A DNA stretch of 38,529 nt from contig JAFTKK010000071.1 of the NCBI GenBank assembly GCA_017453325.1, forward strand, positions 1 through 38,529, in the 5' to 3' direction. Under the pieces are notes generated by a model. The model was not told the DNA's origin. It saw nothing but the letters and a program-made list of their open reading frames with translations, and did not search any database. The number at the start of each line of letters is the position of its first letter. Positions within the stretch are counted from its first letter, which is position 1. Positions 8,808 to 19,757 of this stretch are shown one piece after another. A program made the translations under genes and the position numbers. The DNA is from Clostridia bacterium. GTDB taxonomy: Bacteria; Bacillota; Clostridia; Oscillospirales; CAG-272.

Positions 8808-10091
8808 ATGTTAGATATCAAATTTATCAAAGAAAACCCCGATCTTGTCAAGGAGCGTCTTGCAGGACGCCAAAAGGATTACAGCAAGGAGATCGACAAG
8901 CTGCTTGAGCTTGACGTAGAGCGCCGCACGCTGATTGCCGACACCGAGCAGAAAAAGGCTGAGCAAAACAAGATCTCCAAGCAAATTCCCCTCTTTAAAA
9001 AAGAGGGGAAAGACGTCGCCCCCATCTTTGCCGAGATGAAGGTGCTTTCCGATACCGTTAAGGCCGAGACTGAAAAGATTTCCGCCATTGATGCCGAGAT
9101 CGCCAACATTCTGCTTTCCATCCCCAACACCCCCAACGAAAAGGTGCAGGTGGGCAAGGATGACAGCGACAACGAGGAAATTCGCCGTTGGGGCGAGCCC
9201 ACGACCTTTGGCTTTGAGCCCAAGGCGCATTGGGACATCGGCCGTGAGCTCGGCATTCTCGATCCCGACACCGCAGCAAAGGTAACCGGTGCACGCTTCC
9301 ACTTCTACCGTGGCAAGGGCTCCCGTCTTGAGCGTGCTGTCATCAATTATTTCCTGGATACGCACACCGAGCACGGCTACACCGAGGTGTTCCCGCCCTA
9401 TATGGTCAATCGCGACTCGATGCGCGGCACGGGTCAGCTCCCCAAATTTGAGGAGGATGCCTTCCGCGTGGCCAACAACGATTTCTTCCTCATTCCCACC
9501 GCAGAGGTGCCCGTGACGAATATGTACCGCGACGACATTCTCGACGGTGCCAAGTTGCCCCTTTCCTACTGCGCATATTCGGCATGCTTCCGTGCCGAGG
9601 CCGGCTCCGCAGGCCGCGATACCAGAGGCCTTATCCGTCAGCACCAATTCAACAAAGTTGAATTGGTGAAGTTCACCACGCCCGAAACCTCCTACCAGGA
9701 GCTTGAAAAGCTCACGAACGACGCAGAGCGCGTGCTGCAGGGTCTTGGACTGCCTTACCGCGTGGTACGTCTGTCCTCGGGCGACCTTGGCTTCTCGAGC
9801 GCCATGACCTACGATATCGAGGTCTATATGCCCTCCTACGGCCGCTACGTGGAGATCTCCTCCTGCTCCGACTTTGAGGATTATCAGGCACGCCGCGCCA
9901 ACATCCGCTTCCGCGAGACGCCCAAGGACAAGCCGCGTCTGGTTCACACCCTCAACGGCTCCGGCGTCGCCGTCGGCCGCACGGTTGCAGCCATCCTTGA
10001 GAACTACCAAAACGAGGACGGCACCGTCACCGTGCCCGAAGCGCTGCGCCCCTACATGGGCTGCGACGTCATTCGCGCCGAGGAGCTTTGA
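8808..10091 (+). CDS. serS: serine--tRNA ligase
   Basis: A 427-residue class II aminoacyl-tRNA synthetase charging tRNA-Ser (and tRNA-Sec where present). The N-terminal coiled-coil arm (about residues 30-105) is Lys/Glu-rich as expected. Motif 2 ([15 protein letters not shown]) and motif 3 ([16 protein letters not shown]) are intact. ATG at 8808 follows AAAAAGGAAG. It sits at the end of the parAB operon, a common place in Clostridia, and its stop overlaps the start of the next gene. Confidence 0.97.
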   Translation: MLDIKFIKENPDLVKERLAGRQKDYSKEIDKLLELDVERRTLIADTEQKKAEQNKISKQIPLFKKEGKDVAPIFAEMKVLSDTVKAETEKISAIDAEIANILLSIPNTPNEKVQVGKDDSDNEEIRRWGEPTTFGFEPKAHWDIGRELGILDPDTAAKVTGARFHFYRGKGSRLERAVINYFLDTHTEHGYTEVFPPYMVNRDSMRGTGQLPKFEEDAFRVANNDFFLIPTAEVPVTNMYRDDILDGAKLPLSYCAYSACFRAEAGSAGRDTRGLIRQHQFNKVELVKFTTPETSYQELEKLTNDAERVLQGLGLPYRVVRLSSGDLGFSSAMTYDIEVYMPSYGRYVEISSCSDFEDYQARRANIRFRETPKDKPRLVHTLNGSGVAVGRTVAAILENYQNEDGTVTVPEALRPYMGCDVIRAEEL

Positions 10092-10597
10092 TGAAGCCGC
10101 TTTCGCTCGTCTCGTGGTTCACCGTTGAGGCAAAGGAATACGAGCACTTTACTCTTGACGCAGGCGATGCCTCGATGCTCACGCTTCTCATTTGCGGCGT
10201 TTGCATCGGCATTGTGATCGCGTCCTTGGTCACACTTTATCAGCGCAACGTGCCGGGTGGCTTCATCCGCGCAATGCTGCGGGCAGAGGCACACTCACCC
10301 GAAACCGCCAAAACGCTTGCGGCGCTCGGCTATGAAAAAAACGCCCTCATTCGGTTCGAGCTAAAGCATAGCACGATCATGCAAAAGCTCGTGCAGCAGG
10401 CAACAGAGGAGGGAAGCGGGGAAGAGCCCCGTTATTACATCCCCGAGGAGCTGAAGCACCGAGCCGAGATCCGCTATGAGAGCAAGGGAAACGGCCCGCT
10501 GCAATTCGCCGTCACGGTGGTTCTCTCGGTTCTGCTTGCGCTGCTGCTCGTCAAGCTGATGCCGTTTGTGCTTTCCATGATTGATGCAATCCTGTAA
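10091..10597 (+). CDS. membrane protein of unknown function, translationally coupled to serS
   Basis: A 168-residue protein with two transmembrane segments (about residues 27-50 and 142-163) enclosing a charged, mostly helical central region. ATG at 10091 overlaps the serS stop (TGATG), and AGGAG at 10081-10085 lies inside the serS end, so translation is likely coupled. I do not recognise a family. Some Clostridia have other small membrane proteins in the parB-serS neighbourhood. It ends just before the repeat-borne terminator at 10653-10697. Confidence 0.75.
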   Translation: MKPLSLVSWFTVEAKEYEHFTLDAGDASMLTLLICGVCIGIVIASLVTLYQRNVPGGFIRAMLRAEAHSPETAKTLAALGYEKNALIRFELKHSTIMQKLVQQATEEGSGEEPRYYIPEELKHRAEIRYESKGNGPLQFAVTVVLSVLLALLLVKLMPFVLSMIDAIL

Positions 10598-10606
10598 ACA
10601 TCGGAG

Positions 10607-10697
10607 GCTACGTCATTCGCGCAGACCAAAAACCACGCATAAATAAAAAAACAAAGCCGCCAATGCTATCAAATGTCGATAGCATGGCGGCTTTTTT
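10607..10697 (+). repeat. dispersed repeat, partial copy (with terminator)
   Basis: Starting 9 bases after the upstream gene, this stretch is very similar to the reverse complement of 33199-33287. Shared parts include TCATTCGCGCAGACCAAAAA (10613-10632), an A-rich spacer and the GCCGCC...ATGCTATCAAAT hairpin. The second half found at 33.1 kb is missing here. Confidence 0.8.
10653..10697 (+). terminator. terminator ending the parAB-serS operon
   Basis: AAAGCCGCC/ATGCTATC (10653-10670, one bulged A) pairs with GATAGCAT/GGCGGCTTT (10678-10694), followed by a T run. It is part of the dispersed repeat. Confidence 0.88.
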
Positions 10698-10791
10698 GCA
10701 AGCGAAATTCTTCTTACAGCGGGCAGCTCTTTTTTAAATTACCATTTTTTTCCATATTGCAAAGTGTCGGAACTTGTAACCCTTCCACAAC

Positions 10792-10821
10792 TTGACAATT
10801 TGACAGTAAAAGGGGTATAAT
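10792..10821 (+). promoter_or_regulatory. sigma-A promoter of the acyl-CoA synthetase gene
   Basis: Consensus TTGACA (10792-10797), 18-base spacer, TATAAT (10816-10821). A second TTGACA at 10800 is too close to the -10 to serve. The 5' leader is about 70 bases. Confidence 0.8.
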
Positions 10822-10898
10822 GAATATGATTGCGCATCTCTTTGCGGGTGAGAGCCTTTGCTTCCCGTAAAAAAACAAGCGCAAGAAAAGAGGTAACT

Positions 10899-12593
10899 AT
10901 GAAAAAAACAGAACGCATTTATGCACCGCTGGTCTCCTTTAAGGATCTGGTTCTCACGCTGCCTGCGCGCGGCGACAAGATCGCCTTCCGCTTTCCGCAG
11001 GGGAAGGGCTACGCCTCTCTTACCTACGCCGAGTTCGGACACATGGCGCACGCTCTTGCCGCCGGCCTTGACGCCGTAGGGCTTTCGGGCAAGCGCATTG
11101 CCGTGATCGGTGAGACCTCCCCCGAGTGGGTCGCCACCTATCTGGCCGTCACGGCCTCGGGCGGCGTGATCATCCCCATGGACAAGGAGCTGGCCATCTC
11201 CGAGATCGAGGGTCTGCTGGCAAGCGTAGACGCCGAGGCCATCGTTTACGCGGGCTCCTTTAACGAAAAGCTGCTGCCCGCCATGCAAAATCACCCCTCG
11301 CTGCGCGTTTTCGTGCCCATTTCGCCCGCCGAGGGCTGCACCACGGAAAAGACCCTTGCCTTTGAGGAACTCCTCTCCAAGGGCGAAAAATCGCTTGAGG
11401 AGGGCTACGTGCTCCCCGACCGCGATCCCGAGGCGCTTGCCGTCATGCTCTTTACCTCCGGCACCACCGGCTCGAGCAAGTGCGTCATGCTCTGCGCGAA
11501 GAACGTTTGCTCCTGCGTCAACGCGGCCTGCGAGACCGTCAACTTCAACGAAAACGACCGCACCGTTTCGGTCCTGCCCCTGCACCACACCTACGAGCTT
11601 GCCATCATGCTTGCCAGCCTTTGCTACGGCATCAACATCGGCATTAACGACACGCTCCGTCACCTCATGCGCAACTTCGCCGAGTTCAAGCCCACGGGTC
11701 TCATTCTCGTGCCCCTCTTTGTGAACACCATGTACAAAAAGATCTGGGACGAGGCACGCAAGAAGGGCAAGGATAAGCTGCTGCGCCGCATGATCAAGGT
11801 CTCGAACGGCATGAGAAAGGTCGGTATAGACCTGCGTCGCAAGCTCTTTGCCTCGGTGCTCGGCGCCTTTGGCGGCTGCCTTGAAAAGATCATTTGCGGC
11901 GGCGCACCCCTGAACCCCGAAATGGTACGCAACTTCGAGGCCTTCGGCATTCAGATCTGTGAGGGCTACGGCATCACCGAGTGCTCGCCCCTGATCTCGG
12001 TAGCACCCTACTACGCGCCGAAATTTGGCTCTGTAGGCCCCGCAGTACCCTGCTGCACCTCTCGCATTGCCCCCACCGGAAACATGAACGAAAAGGGCTT
12101 TGAAGAGGGCGAGATACAGGTAAAGGGCGATAACGTGATGCTTGGCTACTACAATAACCCCGAGGAGAACGCCAAGGCCTTTACCGAGGACGGCTGGTAC
12201 CGCACCGGCGACGTCGGCTACATGGACGAGGAAGGCTATATCTACATTACGGGACGCCTGAAGTCCGTGATCGTGCTTGAAAACGGCAAAAACGTCTTCC
12301 CCGAGGAGATCGAAGAATACCTTGAGAAGATCGAGGAGATCGCCGAGTGCGTGGTGGTCGGCCGTAAGGACACCGACGGCGAGACCGTGCTGCTGACTGC
12401 CGTGGTGTATCCCAACAAGGAGCTTTTCGGTGAGAACGCCGAGAACGATACCATCTATAAGGCAATCTACGAAAAGCTGACCGACCTCAACAAGAAGCTC
12501 CCCTCGTTTAAGAAGATCAAGGGTCTTGAGCTGCGCGATACCGAATTTGAAAAAACAACCTCCCGCAAGATCAAACGCCATTTGGTAAAATGA
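10899..12593 (+). CDS. AMP-dependent synthetase, long-chain fatty acid--CoA ligase type
   Basis: A 564-residue ANL-superfamily enzyme that activates a carboxylic acid (by similarity a long-chain fatty acid) via an acyl-adenylate. It shows the P-loop-like LFTSGTTGSSK, the GYGITECSP motif, the hinge region YRTGDVGYMDEEGYIYITGR and a C-terminal TTSRKIKR carrying the catalytic lysine. The frame is open to 10830, but ATG at 10899 is chosen because an AGAGG site precedes it. It has its own promoter and a 22-bp stem terminator, so it is a single-gene unit. It could instead act on another acyl substrate; substrate choice cannot be read from the sequence. Confidence 0.9.
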   Translation: MKKTERIYAPLVSFKDLVLTLPARGDKIAFRFPQGKGYASLTYAEFGHMAHALAAGLDAVGLSGKRIAVIGETSPEWVATYLAVTASGGVIIPMDKELAISEIEGLLASVDAEAIVYAGSFNEKLLPAMQNHPSLRVFVPISPAEGCTTEKTLAFEELLSKGEKSLEEGYVLPDRDPEALAVMLFTSGTTGSSKCVMLCAKNVCSCVNAACETVNFNENDRTVSVLPLHHTYELAIMLASLCYGINIGINDTLRHLMRNFAEFKPTGLILVPLFVNTMYKKIWDEARKKGKDKLLRRMIKVSNGMRKVGIDLRRKLFASVLGAFGGCLEKIICGGAPLNPEMVRNFEAFGIQICEGYGITECSPLISVAPYYAPKFGSVGPAVPCCTSRIAPTGNMNEKGFEEGEIQVKGDNVMLGYYNNPEENAKAFTEDGWYRTGDVGYMDEEGYIYITGRLKSVIVLENGKNVFPEEIEEYLEKIEEIAECVVVGRKDTDGETVLLTAVVYPNKELFGENAENDTIYKAIYEKLTDLNKKLPSFKKIKGLELRDTEFEKTTSRKIKRHLVK

Positions 12594-12613
12594 CGGATGA
12601 AAGAGAAAAGACA

Positions 12614-12665
12614 AAAAGAGGGGGAGAGGACTTTTGCAAAAGTCCTCTCCCCCTCTTTTGTTTTT
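12614..12665. terminator. bidirectional terminator
   Basis: A perfect 22-bp stem (12614-12635 with 12638-12659) with T runs on both sides. It serves the acyl-CoA synthetase on the plus strand and the convergent exported-protein gene on the minus strand. Confidence 0.92.
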
Positions 12666-12723
12666 GCCTGCGGCAAAGCTTTTAAGCAATGGCGATTACG
12701 GCGTCATGCGGCCGCACCCTTTG

Positions 12724-13695
12724 TTAATAGGTGGCGGAATTGAGGAACCAACCGCCGTCCTGCAGGGTCAGCGAAACGGTCACGGTAGTGACGTTTGCCT
12801 CGTCGCCCGGCACGTAGGTATCAATATCGATATACACGTCGGTGCGCTTGCTTCTGCGCTCCTCGCTCATGCGCATGGTGTCAAAGAGATATACCCGACC
12901 AACCTCGGCGGGCTTCCAGAGATTTGATTTCATCAGATATCCGTTACCCTCGGCATCCTTATAGTCGATGTAGCGTGCATAAAGCGTGCCGCTGCTCGAT
13001 TCCGACACCGTAATGCCGGTAAAGATGCTTTCGTAAACCGAGGACAAAAACTCTTCAGCATAGACCTTCTCAGCCTTGGCCTTGATGTCAGCGGTGGTCA
13101 GATATGCCGCATCGTTTCTGACGTAATCGTAATATTCCTGGTCACTTTCGGTATAGTAAAACTCGGCTTCCTTTTCCGCGTAGTCCGGCAGCGCGTAATA
13201 ATAGCTGTCATTTCGGGAAAAGATCGGCTCGGCCCCCTCCACGGGAGCATCTGTTTTTTTGGCGTAGCGATATTTGATCTTGTCGGCAATCGTGAGGGCG
13301 CCGCCCTTTTCCACATCCACGTATTCACCGTCGCCGGTCTTCAGACAATACTGATAGGCAAGGATGTCTCCCACGGTCTCGTCGGTAAAGGTGTAATAAT
13401 AAAGCTTATCGTCGGCGGTGGTGGCGGAAAATACATAGCCGTCACCCTGCTTTACCAAATAGAAGGGCACACGGGCGTAATATTCCTTATATACACGCGG
13501 ATAGGTGGCAAGCCCCTCGCCCCAAAAGACCTCGTTGACCTCATGGGAGGCATCGATGAGCGCGATCACGCGCTCGCGAATGGCGGAAAGCTCGGGGGGG
13601 CGGTTATTGCGCACATGGCGAACCACCAAGAAGACGCCGAGAGAAACGAGAATGAGCGAAATGGCCACGATCACGGCAATCAGGCGTTTTTTCAT
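12724..13695 (-). CDS. membrane-anchored exported protein of unknown function
   Basis: A 323-residue protein starting MKKRLIAVIVAISLILVSLG, an uncleaved anchor or signal segment, with no lipobox cysteine. The rest is an extracytoplasmic domain rich in Tyr, Asp and Glu (for example RNDSYYYALPDYAEKEAEFY), likely mostly beta. ATG at 13695 follows an AGGAG site. It lies directly downstream of gyrA but beyond a hairpin, so it may be transcribed separately. I do not recognise a family. Confidence 0.8.
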   Translation of the reverse strand: MKKRLIAVIVAISLILVSLGVFLVVRHVRNNRPPELSAIRERVIALIDASHEVNEVFWGEGLATYPRVYKEYYARVPFYLVKQGDGYVFSATTADDKLYYYTFTDETVGDILAYQYCLKTGDGEYVDVEKGGALTIADKIKYRYAKKTDAPVEGAEPIFSRNDSYYYALPDYAEKEAEFYYTESDQEYYDYVRNDAAYLTTADIKAKAEKVYAEEFLSSVYESIFTGITVSESSSGTLYARYIDYKDAEGNGYLMKSNLWKPAEVGRVYLFDTMRMSEERRSKRTDVYIDIDTYVPGDEANVTTVTVSLTLQDGGWFLNSATY

Positions 13696-13740
13696 AAAGT
13701 TCTCCTGTTTCAGACCCCGTCACGGGGGATATTTTCACAA

Positions 13741-13774
13741 CAACCCCGAATATGCAGTCACATACTCGGGGTTG
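13741..13774 (-). terminator. hairpin after gyrA, possible terminator
   Basis: A 14-bp stem (13741-13754 with 13761-13774, one G-T pair) starts 9 bases past the gyrA stop. The T-rich side is on the plus strand (TTTTTA after 13780), and on the gyrA strand the tail is weak, so termination may be partial. Confidence 0.5.
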
Positions 13775-13783
13775 CGGTCGTTT

Positions 13784-16333
13784 TTATTCGGTCACGGGCT
13801 CGCTGCCACCCTCGGCAGGTGCTGCCGCGACAGGCACGTCGGCTTGGACGGTCTCGCCGTTTTCGGCACCCGTTTCGGGGCTTTGTGCCTCCTCATCCTC
13901 GTGGGCAACCTTGGAGAAGCCTGCCAAGGTCTGTCCCTCGCCAAGGCGCATCACAATGACGCCTGCGGCAGTACGGGAATAGGTGTTGATCTGCTTGACG
14001 GGCGTGCGGATGATGGTACCGAGATTGGTGATCATCATCAAATCATCCTCATCGGTGACGGCGGCAATACCTGCCAAAAGTCCCGTCTTTTCGGTGAGGT
14101 TATGGCAAGTAACGCCAAGACCGCCGCGACCCTTCACACGGAAGTCCTCAAACGGGGTGCGTTTTCCGTAGCCGTTTTCGGTCACGGTGATCAGCTGCTT
14201 GCTTTCATCCACGATCACGGCACCCACAACAAAGTCACCCTCGCGCAGCTTCACGCCACGCACGCCGCGTGCCGTTCTGCCCAGCGGGCGCACCGCGCTT
14301 TCGCTAAAGCGTGCAGCGCTGCCCTCGTGAGTTGCCAGCAGCACGTCCTTGTCGCCCTTGCTGTGCATTACGAACACCAGCTCATCACCCTCGTCAAGGT
14401 TCAGAGCAATCTTACCGCCCTTGCGCTGATACTCGTATTCTGCCAGCAGCGTGCGCTTGATCACGCCGTTTTTCGTGACCATAGTGAGGTATTCCTTCTC
14501 ACCAAAGCCGTCAACCGCGATCATGGCGGTGATGATCTCACCGGGCACGGTCTCGATCAGATTGATGATATTGGTGCCCTTTGCGGTGCGGGATGCCTCG
14601 GGAATCTGGTAGGCCTTGCGCATGAACACCTTACCCGTATTGGTAAAGAGCATGAGATAGGCGTGGCTATGCACCACCATCAGCTTTTCAATGAAGTCCT
14701 CGTCCTTGGTGGTCATGCCGATCACACCCTTGCCGCCCTTATGCTGTGCGGAATAGGTGTCCGCGGGCTGACGCTTGATATAGCCCGTGTGCGTGAGAGT
14801 AATGACGCAATCGTGACGCTCAATGAGATCCTCAAGATCAATTTCGTCGGTGGCGGCCACGATCTCGGTACGGCGCGCATCGGCGTACTTGCGGCGGATC
14901 TCGGTGATCTCGGTCTTGATGATATCCTTGATCTTCTGCTCGTCGGCAAGGATCGCGGTCAGCTCGGCGATCAGCGCGTGGAGCTTGTCCAGTTCGTCCT
15001 CGATCTTCTGTCTTTCAAGACCCGTCAGCTTACCAAGCGTCATTTCAACGATAGCCTGTGCCTGCGTGTCGGTGAGGCCAAAGCCCGCCATCAGCTTTTC
15101 CTTGGCGTCGGGGATCGATGCCGTGGAGCGAATGAGATTGACGATCTCGTCAATGTTGTCATTGGCGATCTTATATCCCTCAAGGATGTGTGCGCGCGCG
15201 GCGGCCTTGTCAAGCTCAAACTGCGTGCGGCGGGTGATCACGTCCTTTTGGTGCGCAATGTAGTGGTCAAGAATTTGGGGAAGAGACAGCACCTTCGGCT
15301 CGCCGCCCACCAGCGCCAGCATATTGATGGCACAGGTATCCTGCAGCTGGGTGTTTTTGTAAAGCTGATTGAGCAGCACCTGGCCGTTGGCATCACGGCG
15401 GTAATGAATGATAATATTGATACCGTTACGGCCGTTTGACACGTCCTTGATATCGGTGATGCCCTCGATCTTCTTATCGCGCACCAGCGCGGCGATCGAT
15501 TGCACCAGCATGGATTTGTTGACCTGGTAGGGCAATTCGGTGACGATGATCTGATTTTTATCCTCATCCACCACGCACTTGGAGCGCACCATCACGCGGC
15601 CGCGGCCGGTCTTATAGGCATCAATAATGCCATTGACGCCGTAGCAGGTGGCGGCGGTCGGGAAATCGGGACCCTTGATATAGGTCATCAGTTCCTCGAC
15701 GGTACAGTCGGGGTTTTCCATGCGATAGATCGTCGCATCAATGACCTCACCGAGGTTGTGAGGGGGAATGTTGGTGGCCATGCCGACCGCGATACCCACA
15801 GAGCCGTTGACCAAAAGGTTCGGGAAGCGGGAGGGGAGCACCAAGGGCTCACGCAGGCGGTTATCGAAGTTCGGGCCGAAGGGCACGACCTCCTTTTCGA
15901 GGTCTGCCATCAGCTCATCGGAAATTTTGGCAAGTCGCGCCTCGGTATAACGGTAAGCAGCTGCACCGTCGCCGTCAACCGAACCGAAGTTGCCGTGACC
16001 CTCAACCAGCGGGTAGCGCAGCGAGAAATCCTGCGCCATACGCACCATCGTGCCGTAAACGGCGGCATCGCCGTGCGGGTGATAGCGACCCAGCACGTTA
16101 CCGACCGTGGTGGCCGATTTGCGGAAGGGCTTGTCTGCGGTGAGGTGATCCTCATACATCGCGTACATAATGCGGCGCTGACCGGGCTTCATACCGTCGC
16201 GCACGTCGGGCAGGGCACGGGACATGATAACGGACATAGAGTATTCGATAAAGGCTTGCTTTACCCGTTTCTCCATATCAACGTCTTCTATTCTCTGATT
16301 TGGAAATTCAATATTTTCACTTTTGTGTTCCAT
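13784..16333 (-). CDS. gyrA: DNA gyrase subunit A
   Basis: An 849-residue type IIA topoisomerase subunit that cuts and rejoins DNA and introduces negative supercoils with GyrB. The catalytic tyrosine is Y129 (RYTEAR) and the GyrA box reads QHKGGKG. The quinolone-determining region reads [17 protein letters not shown]: the position equal to E. coli Ser83 is Ala90 and that equal to Asp87 is Gly94. The C-terminus carries an acidic tail of about 40 residues. ATG at 16333 follows AAAGGAG, 20 bases after gyrB. Confidence 0.98.
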   Translation of the reverse strand: MEHKSENIEFPNQRIEDVDMEKRVKQAFIEYSMSVIMSRALPDVRDGMKPGQRRIMYAMYEDHLTADKPFRKSATTVGNVLGRYHPHGDAAVYGTMVRMAQDFSLRYPLVEGHGNFGSVDGDGAAAYRYTEARLAKISDELMADLEKEVVPFGPNFDNRLREPLVLPSRFPNLLVNGSVGIAVGMATNIPPHNLGEVIDATIYRMENPDCTVEELMTYIKGPDFPTAATCYGVNGIIDAYKTGRGRVMVRSKCVVDEDKNQIIVTELPYQVNKSMLVQSIAALVRDKKIEGITDIKDVSNGRNGINIIIHYRRDANGQVLLNQLYKNTQLQDTCAINMLALVGGEPKVLSLPQILDHYIAHQKDVITRRTQFELDKAAARAHILEGYKIANDNIDEIVNLIRSTASIPDAKEKLMAGFGLTDTQAQAIVEMTLGKLTGLERQKIEDELDKLHALIAELTAILADEQKIKDIIKTEITEIRRKYADARRTEIVAATDEIDLEDLIERHDCVITLTHTGYIKRQPADTYSAQHKGGKGVIGMTTKDEDFIEKLMVVHSHAYLMLFTNTGKVFMRKAYQIPEASRTAKGTNIINLIETVPGEIITAMIAVDGFGEKEYLTMVTKNGVIKRTLLAEYEYQRKGGKIALNLDEGDELVFVMHSKGDKDVLLATHEGSAARFSESAVRPLGRTARGVRGVKLREGDFVVGAVIVDESKQLITVTENGYGKRTPFEDFRVKGRGGLGVTCHNLTEKTGLLAGIAAVTDEDDLMMITNLGTIIRTPVKQINTYSRTAAGVIVMRLGEGQTLAGFSKVAHEDEEAQSPETGAENGETVQADVPVAAAPAEGGSEPVTE

Positions 16334-16353
16334 TGTCTTTTCTCCTTTCCTTA

Positions 16354-18315
<1,962 letters not shown>

Positions 18316-18345
18316 TTATCCTTCCTTTTGCAATTGTTGCTGACT

Positions 18346-18603
18346 TTATTCCGTGCCTTGCTCGCTTCGACCGAGCAGGGCGGTGGTGGAAAGCTGAGAA
18401 AAGCAGATCTCACAGCCTTCCTCTTTTTCGTAGAGCACAAACGATTTGGGAATTTCCTCATTTGCCGCCTCTACCTCGCCGCGGCGCTCGGCATTGGAGA
18501 GAAATCTTCTCGTGGTGACCGAAACGGTGGCGGTATCGGCATCAAAAATGCCGATGATGCGTTTTTGTCTGATATTTTTGTTATTTCCTACGTGTAAAAA
18601 CAT
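18346..18603 (-). CDS. remB: extracellular matrix regulator RemB (DUF370)
   Basis: An 85-residue protein that matches RemB/YaaB, the RemA-like DUF370 protein encoded between recF and gyrB in Bacillus; that position is kept here. RemA-type proteins are DNA-binding rings that control matrix and osmoprotection genes; the role of RemB is less defined. The N-terminus MFLHVGNNKNIRQKRIIGIF is typical. ATG at 18603 follows AGAGGAT; an upstream TTG at 18624 is in frame but has no ribosome binding site. Confidence 0.88.
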   Translation of the reverse strand: MFLHVGNNKNIRQKRIIGIFDADTATVSVTTRRFLSNAERRGEVEAANEEIPKSFVLYEKEEGCEICFSQLSTTALLGRSEQGTE

Positions 18604-18628
18604 AAGATCCTCTTTTTGACGCAAGCGA

Positions 18629-19756
18629 TCACGTAAAGCTCTCGCTTTTGCCTACGGTTTCATAAGTGCCGTTTTTTACCAAAATCAAGTGGTCGGCCGT
18701 AAAGCCTTCCTTCTCACAGGTGGTCATAATGACCTGCTTACCCTTGATGTGCCCAAGCAGATATTCGCGACGCCCGCGGTCAAGCTCGGATAAGACGTCA
18801 TCAAAGAGAAGCACCGGGTATTCTCCGCAATCGAGGGCACAAAGCTCACCCTCGGCAATCTTTAGGGCCAGGGCAAGAGAGCGCTGCTGCCCCTGTGAGC
18901 AAAAGCTGCGGGCAGATTTTTCATTTAAGGTGACCTCAATATCATCCTTGTGTGTGCCCCATAGCGTAGCGCCCGCACCAAGCTCTCGCTCGTGATGCAG
19001 AGAAAGCTTTTGAAAAAGCAGCTCCTCGGTTTTCTTCAGATCCTCGTAATCGCCGTATTCCTTTCCGCCGACACCCATATAAAGAAGATCCGGTATTTCG
19101 CGGGAGCCCGTCATATCGGCAAAGCAGCGCTTTACCACCTCGATGGCTTTTTTTACATAGCGATCGCGACTGCGGGCAATAAAGGCGGCCTCGTGGGAAA
19201 GCTGACGCGACCAGATCTCAACCGTAGCGTCAAACATGGTGCGATCCTTTTCCGCCGCTTTGATCAACGCGTTTCGCTGCTTTAATACACGGTGATATCT
19301 TTGCAGCGCAGCAAGATAAAGCGGATCGGCCGCGCTGATGGCGATATCCAAAAACTGTCTGCGCTCGGCGGGACCGTCCTTTATGAGACTAAGATGCTCG
19401 GGACAGAACAGTACCGTTCTGAAGCTGCCCACAATTTCGGACATACGCCCGATTTTTACGCGGTTTTTTTGCACTTCCTTGGTTCTGTTGTTACTAAGGC
19501 AAAGAGAAATGCTTTGCTCTCGCTCACCGCTTTTATAATCAAGAGAAACAAAGGCTTGCTTTTCGCCAAAGGAGATCAGCTCTCCTATATGCTGGCCGCG
19601 AAAGCTTTTTCCGATGGAGGCAAAATAAAGTGCCTCCAGCAGGTTTGTTTTACCCTGTGCATTATCTCCGCAAAGCACGTTTATTTCGGGATGAAAGGAA
19701 ATTTCCGCACTTTTGATATTTCTGAAATTGCACAGAGTGATCTTTTTTGCTTGCAT
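18629..19756 (-). CDS. recF: DNA replication and repair protein RecF
   Basis: A 375-residue SMC-like ATPase that helps load RecA at gapped DNA with RecO and RecR. Walker A is GDNAQGKTNLLEA (about residues 30-42), the ABC signature lies in SQGQQRSLALALKIAE and Walker B in VLLFDDVLSELD. The ATG at 19756 starts one base after the dnaN stop. The small S4-domain gene yaaA that separates dnaN and recF in Bacillus is absent, so the two are tightly coupled. Confidence 0.97.
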   Translation of the reverse strand: MQAKKITLCNFRNIKSAEISFHPEINVLCGDNAQGKTNLLEALYFASIGKSFRGQHIGELISFGEKQAFVSLDYKSGEREQSISLCLSNNRTKEVQKNRVKIGRMSEIVGSFRTVLFCPEHLSLIKDGPAERRQFLDIAISAADPLYLAALQRYHRVLKQRNALIKAAEKDRTMFDATVEIWSRQLSHEAAFIARSRDRYVKKAIEVVKRCFADMTGSREIPDLLYMGVGGKEYGDYEDLKKTEELLFQKLSLHHERELGAGATLWGTHKDDIEVTLNEKSARSFCSQGQQRSLALALKIAEGELCALDCGEYPVLLFDDVLSELDRGRREYLLGHIKGKQVIMTTCEKEGFTADHLILVKNGTYETVGKSESFT

Positions 19757-19757
19757 A

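Noticed and set aside
10734..12689. 651-codon minus-strand frame
   Set aside because: Antisense to the acyl-CoA synthetase, which has the family motifs, a promoter and a ribosome binding site; the antisense frame also crosses the terminator and promoter.
13505..15439. 644-codon plus-strand frame
   Set aside because: Antisense to gyrA and the exported-protein gene; shadow of real coding sequence.
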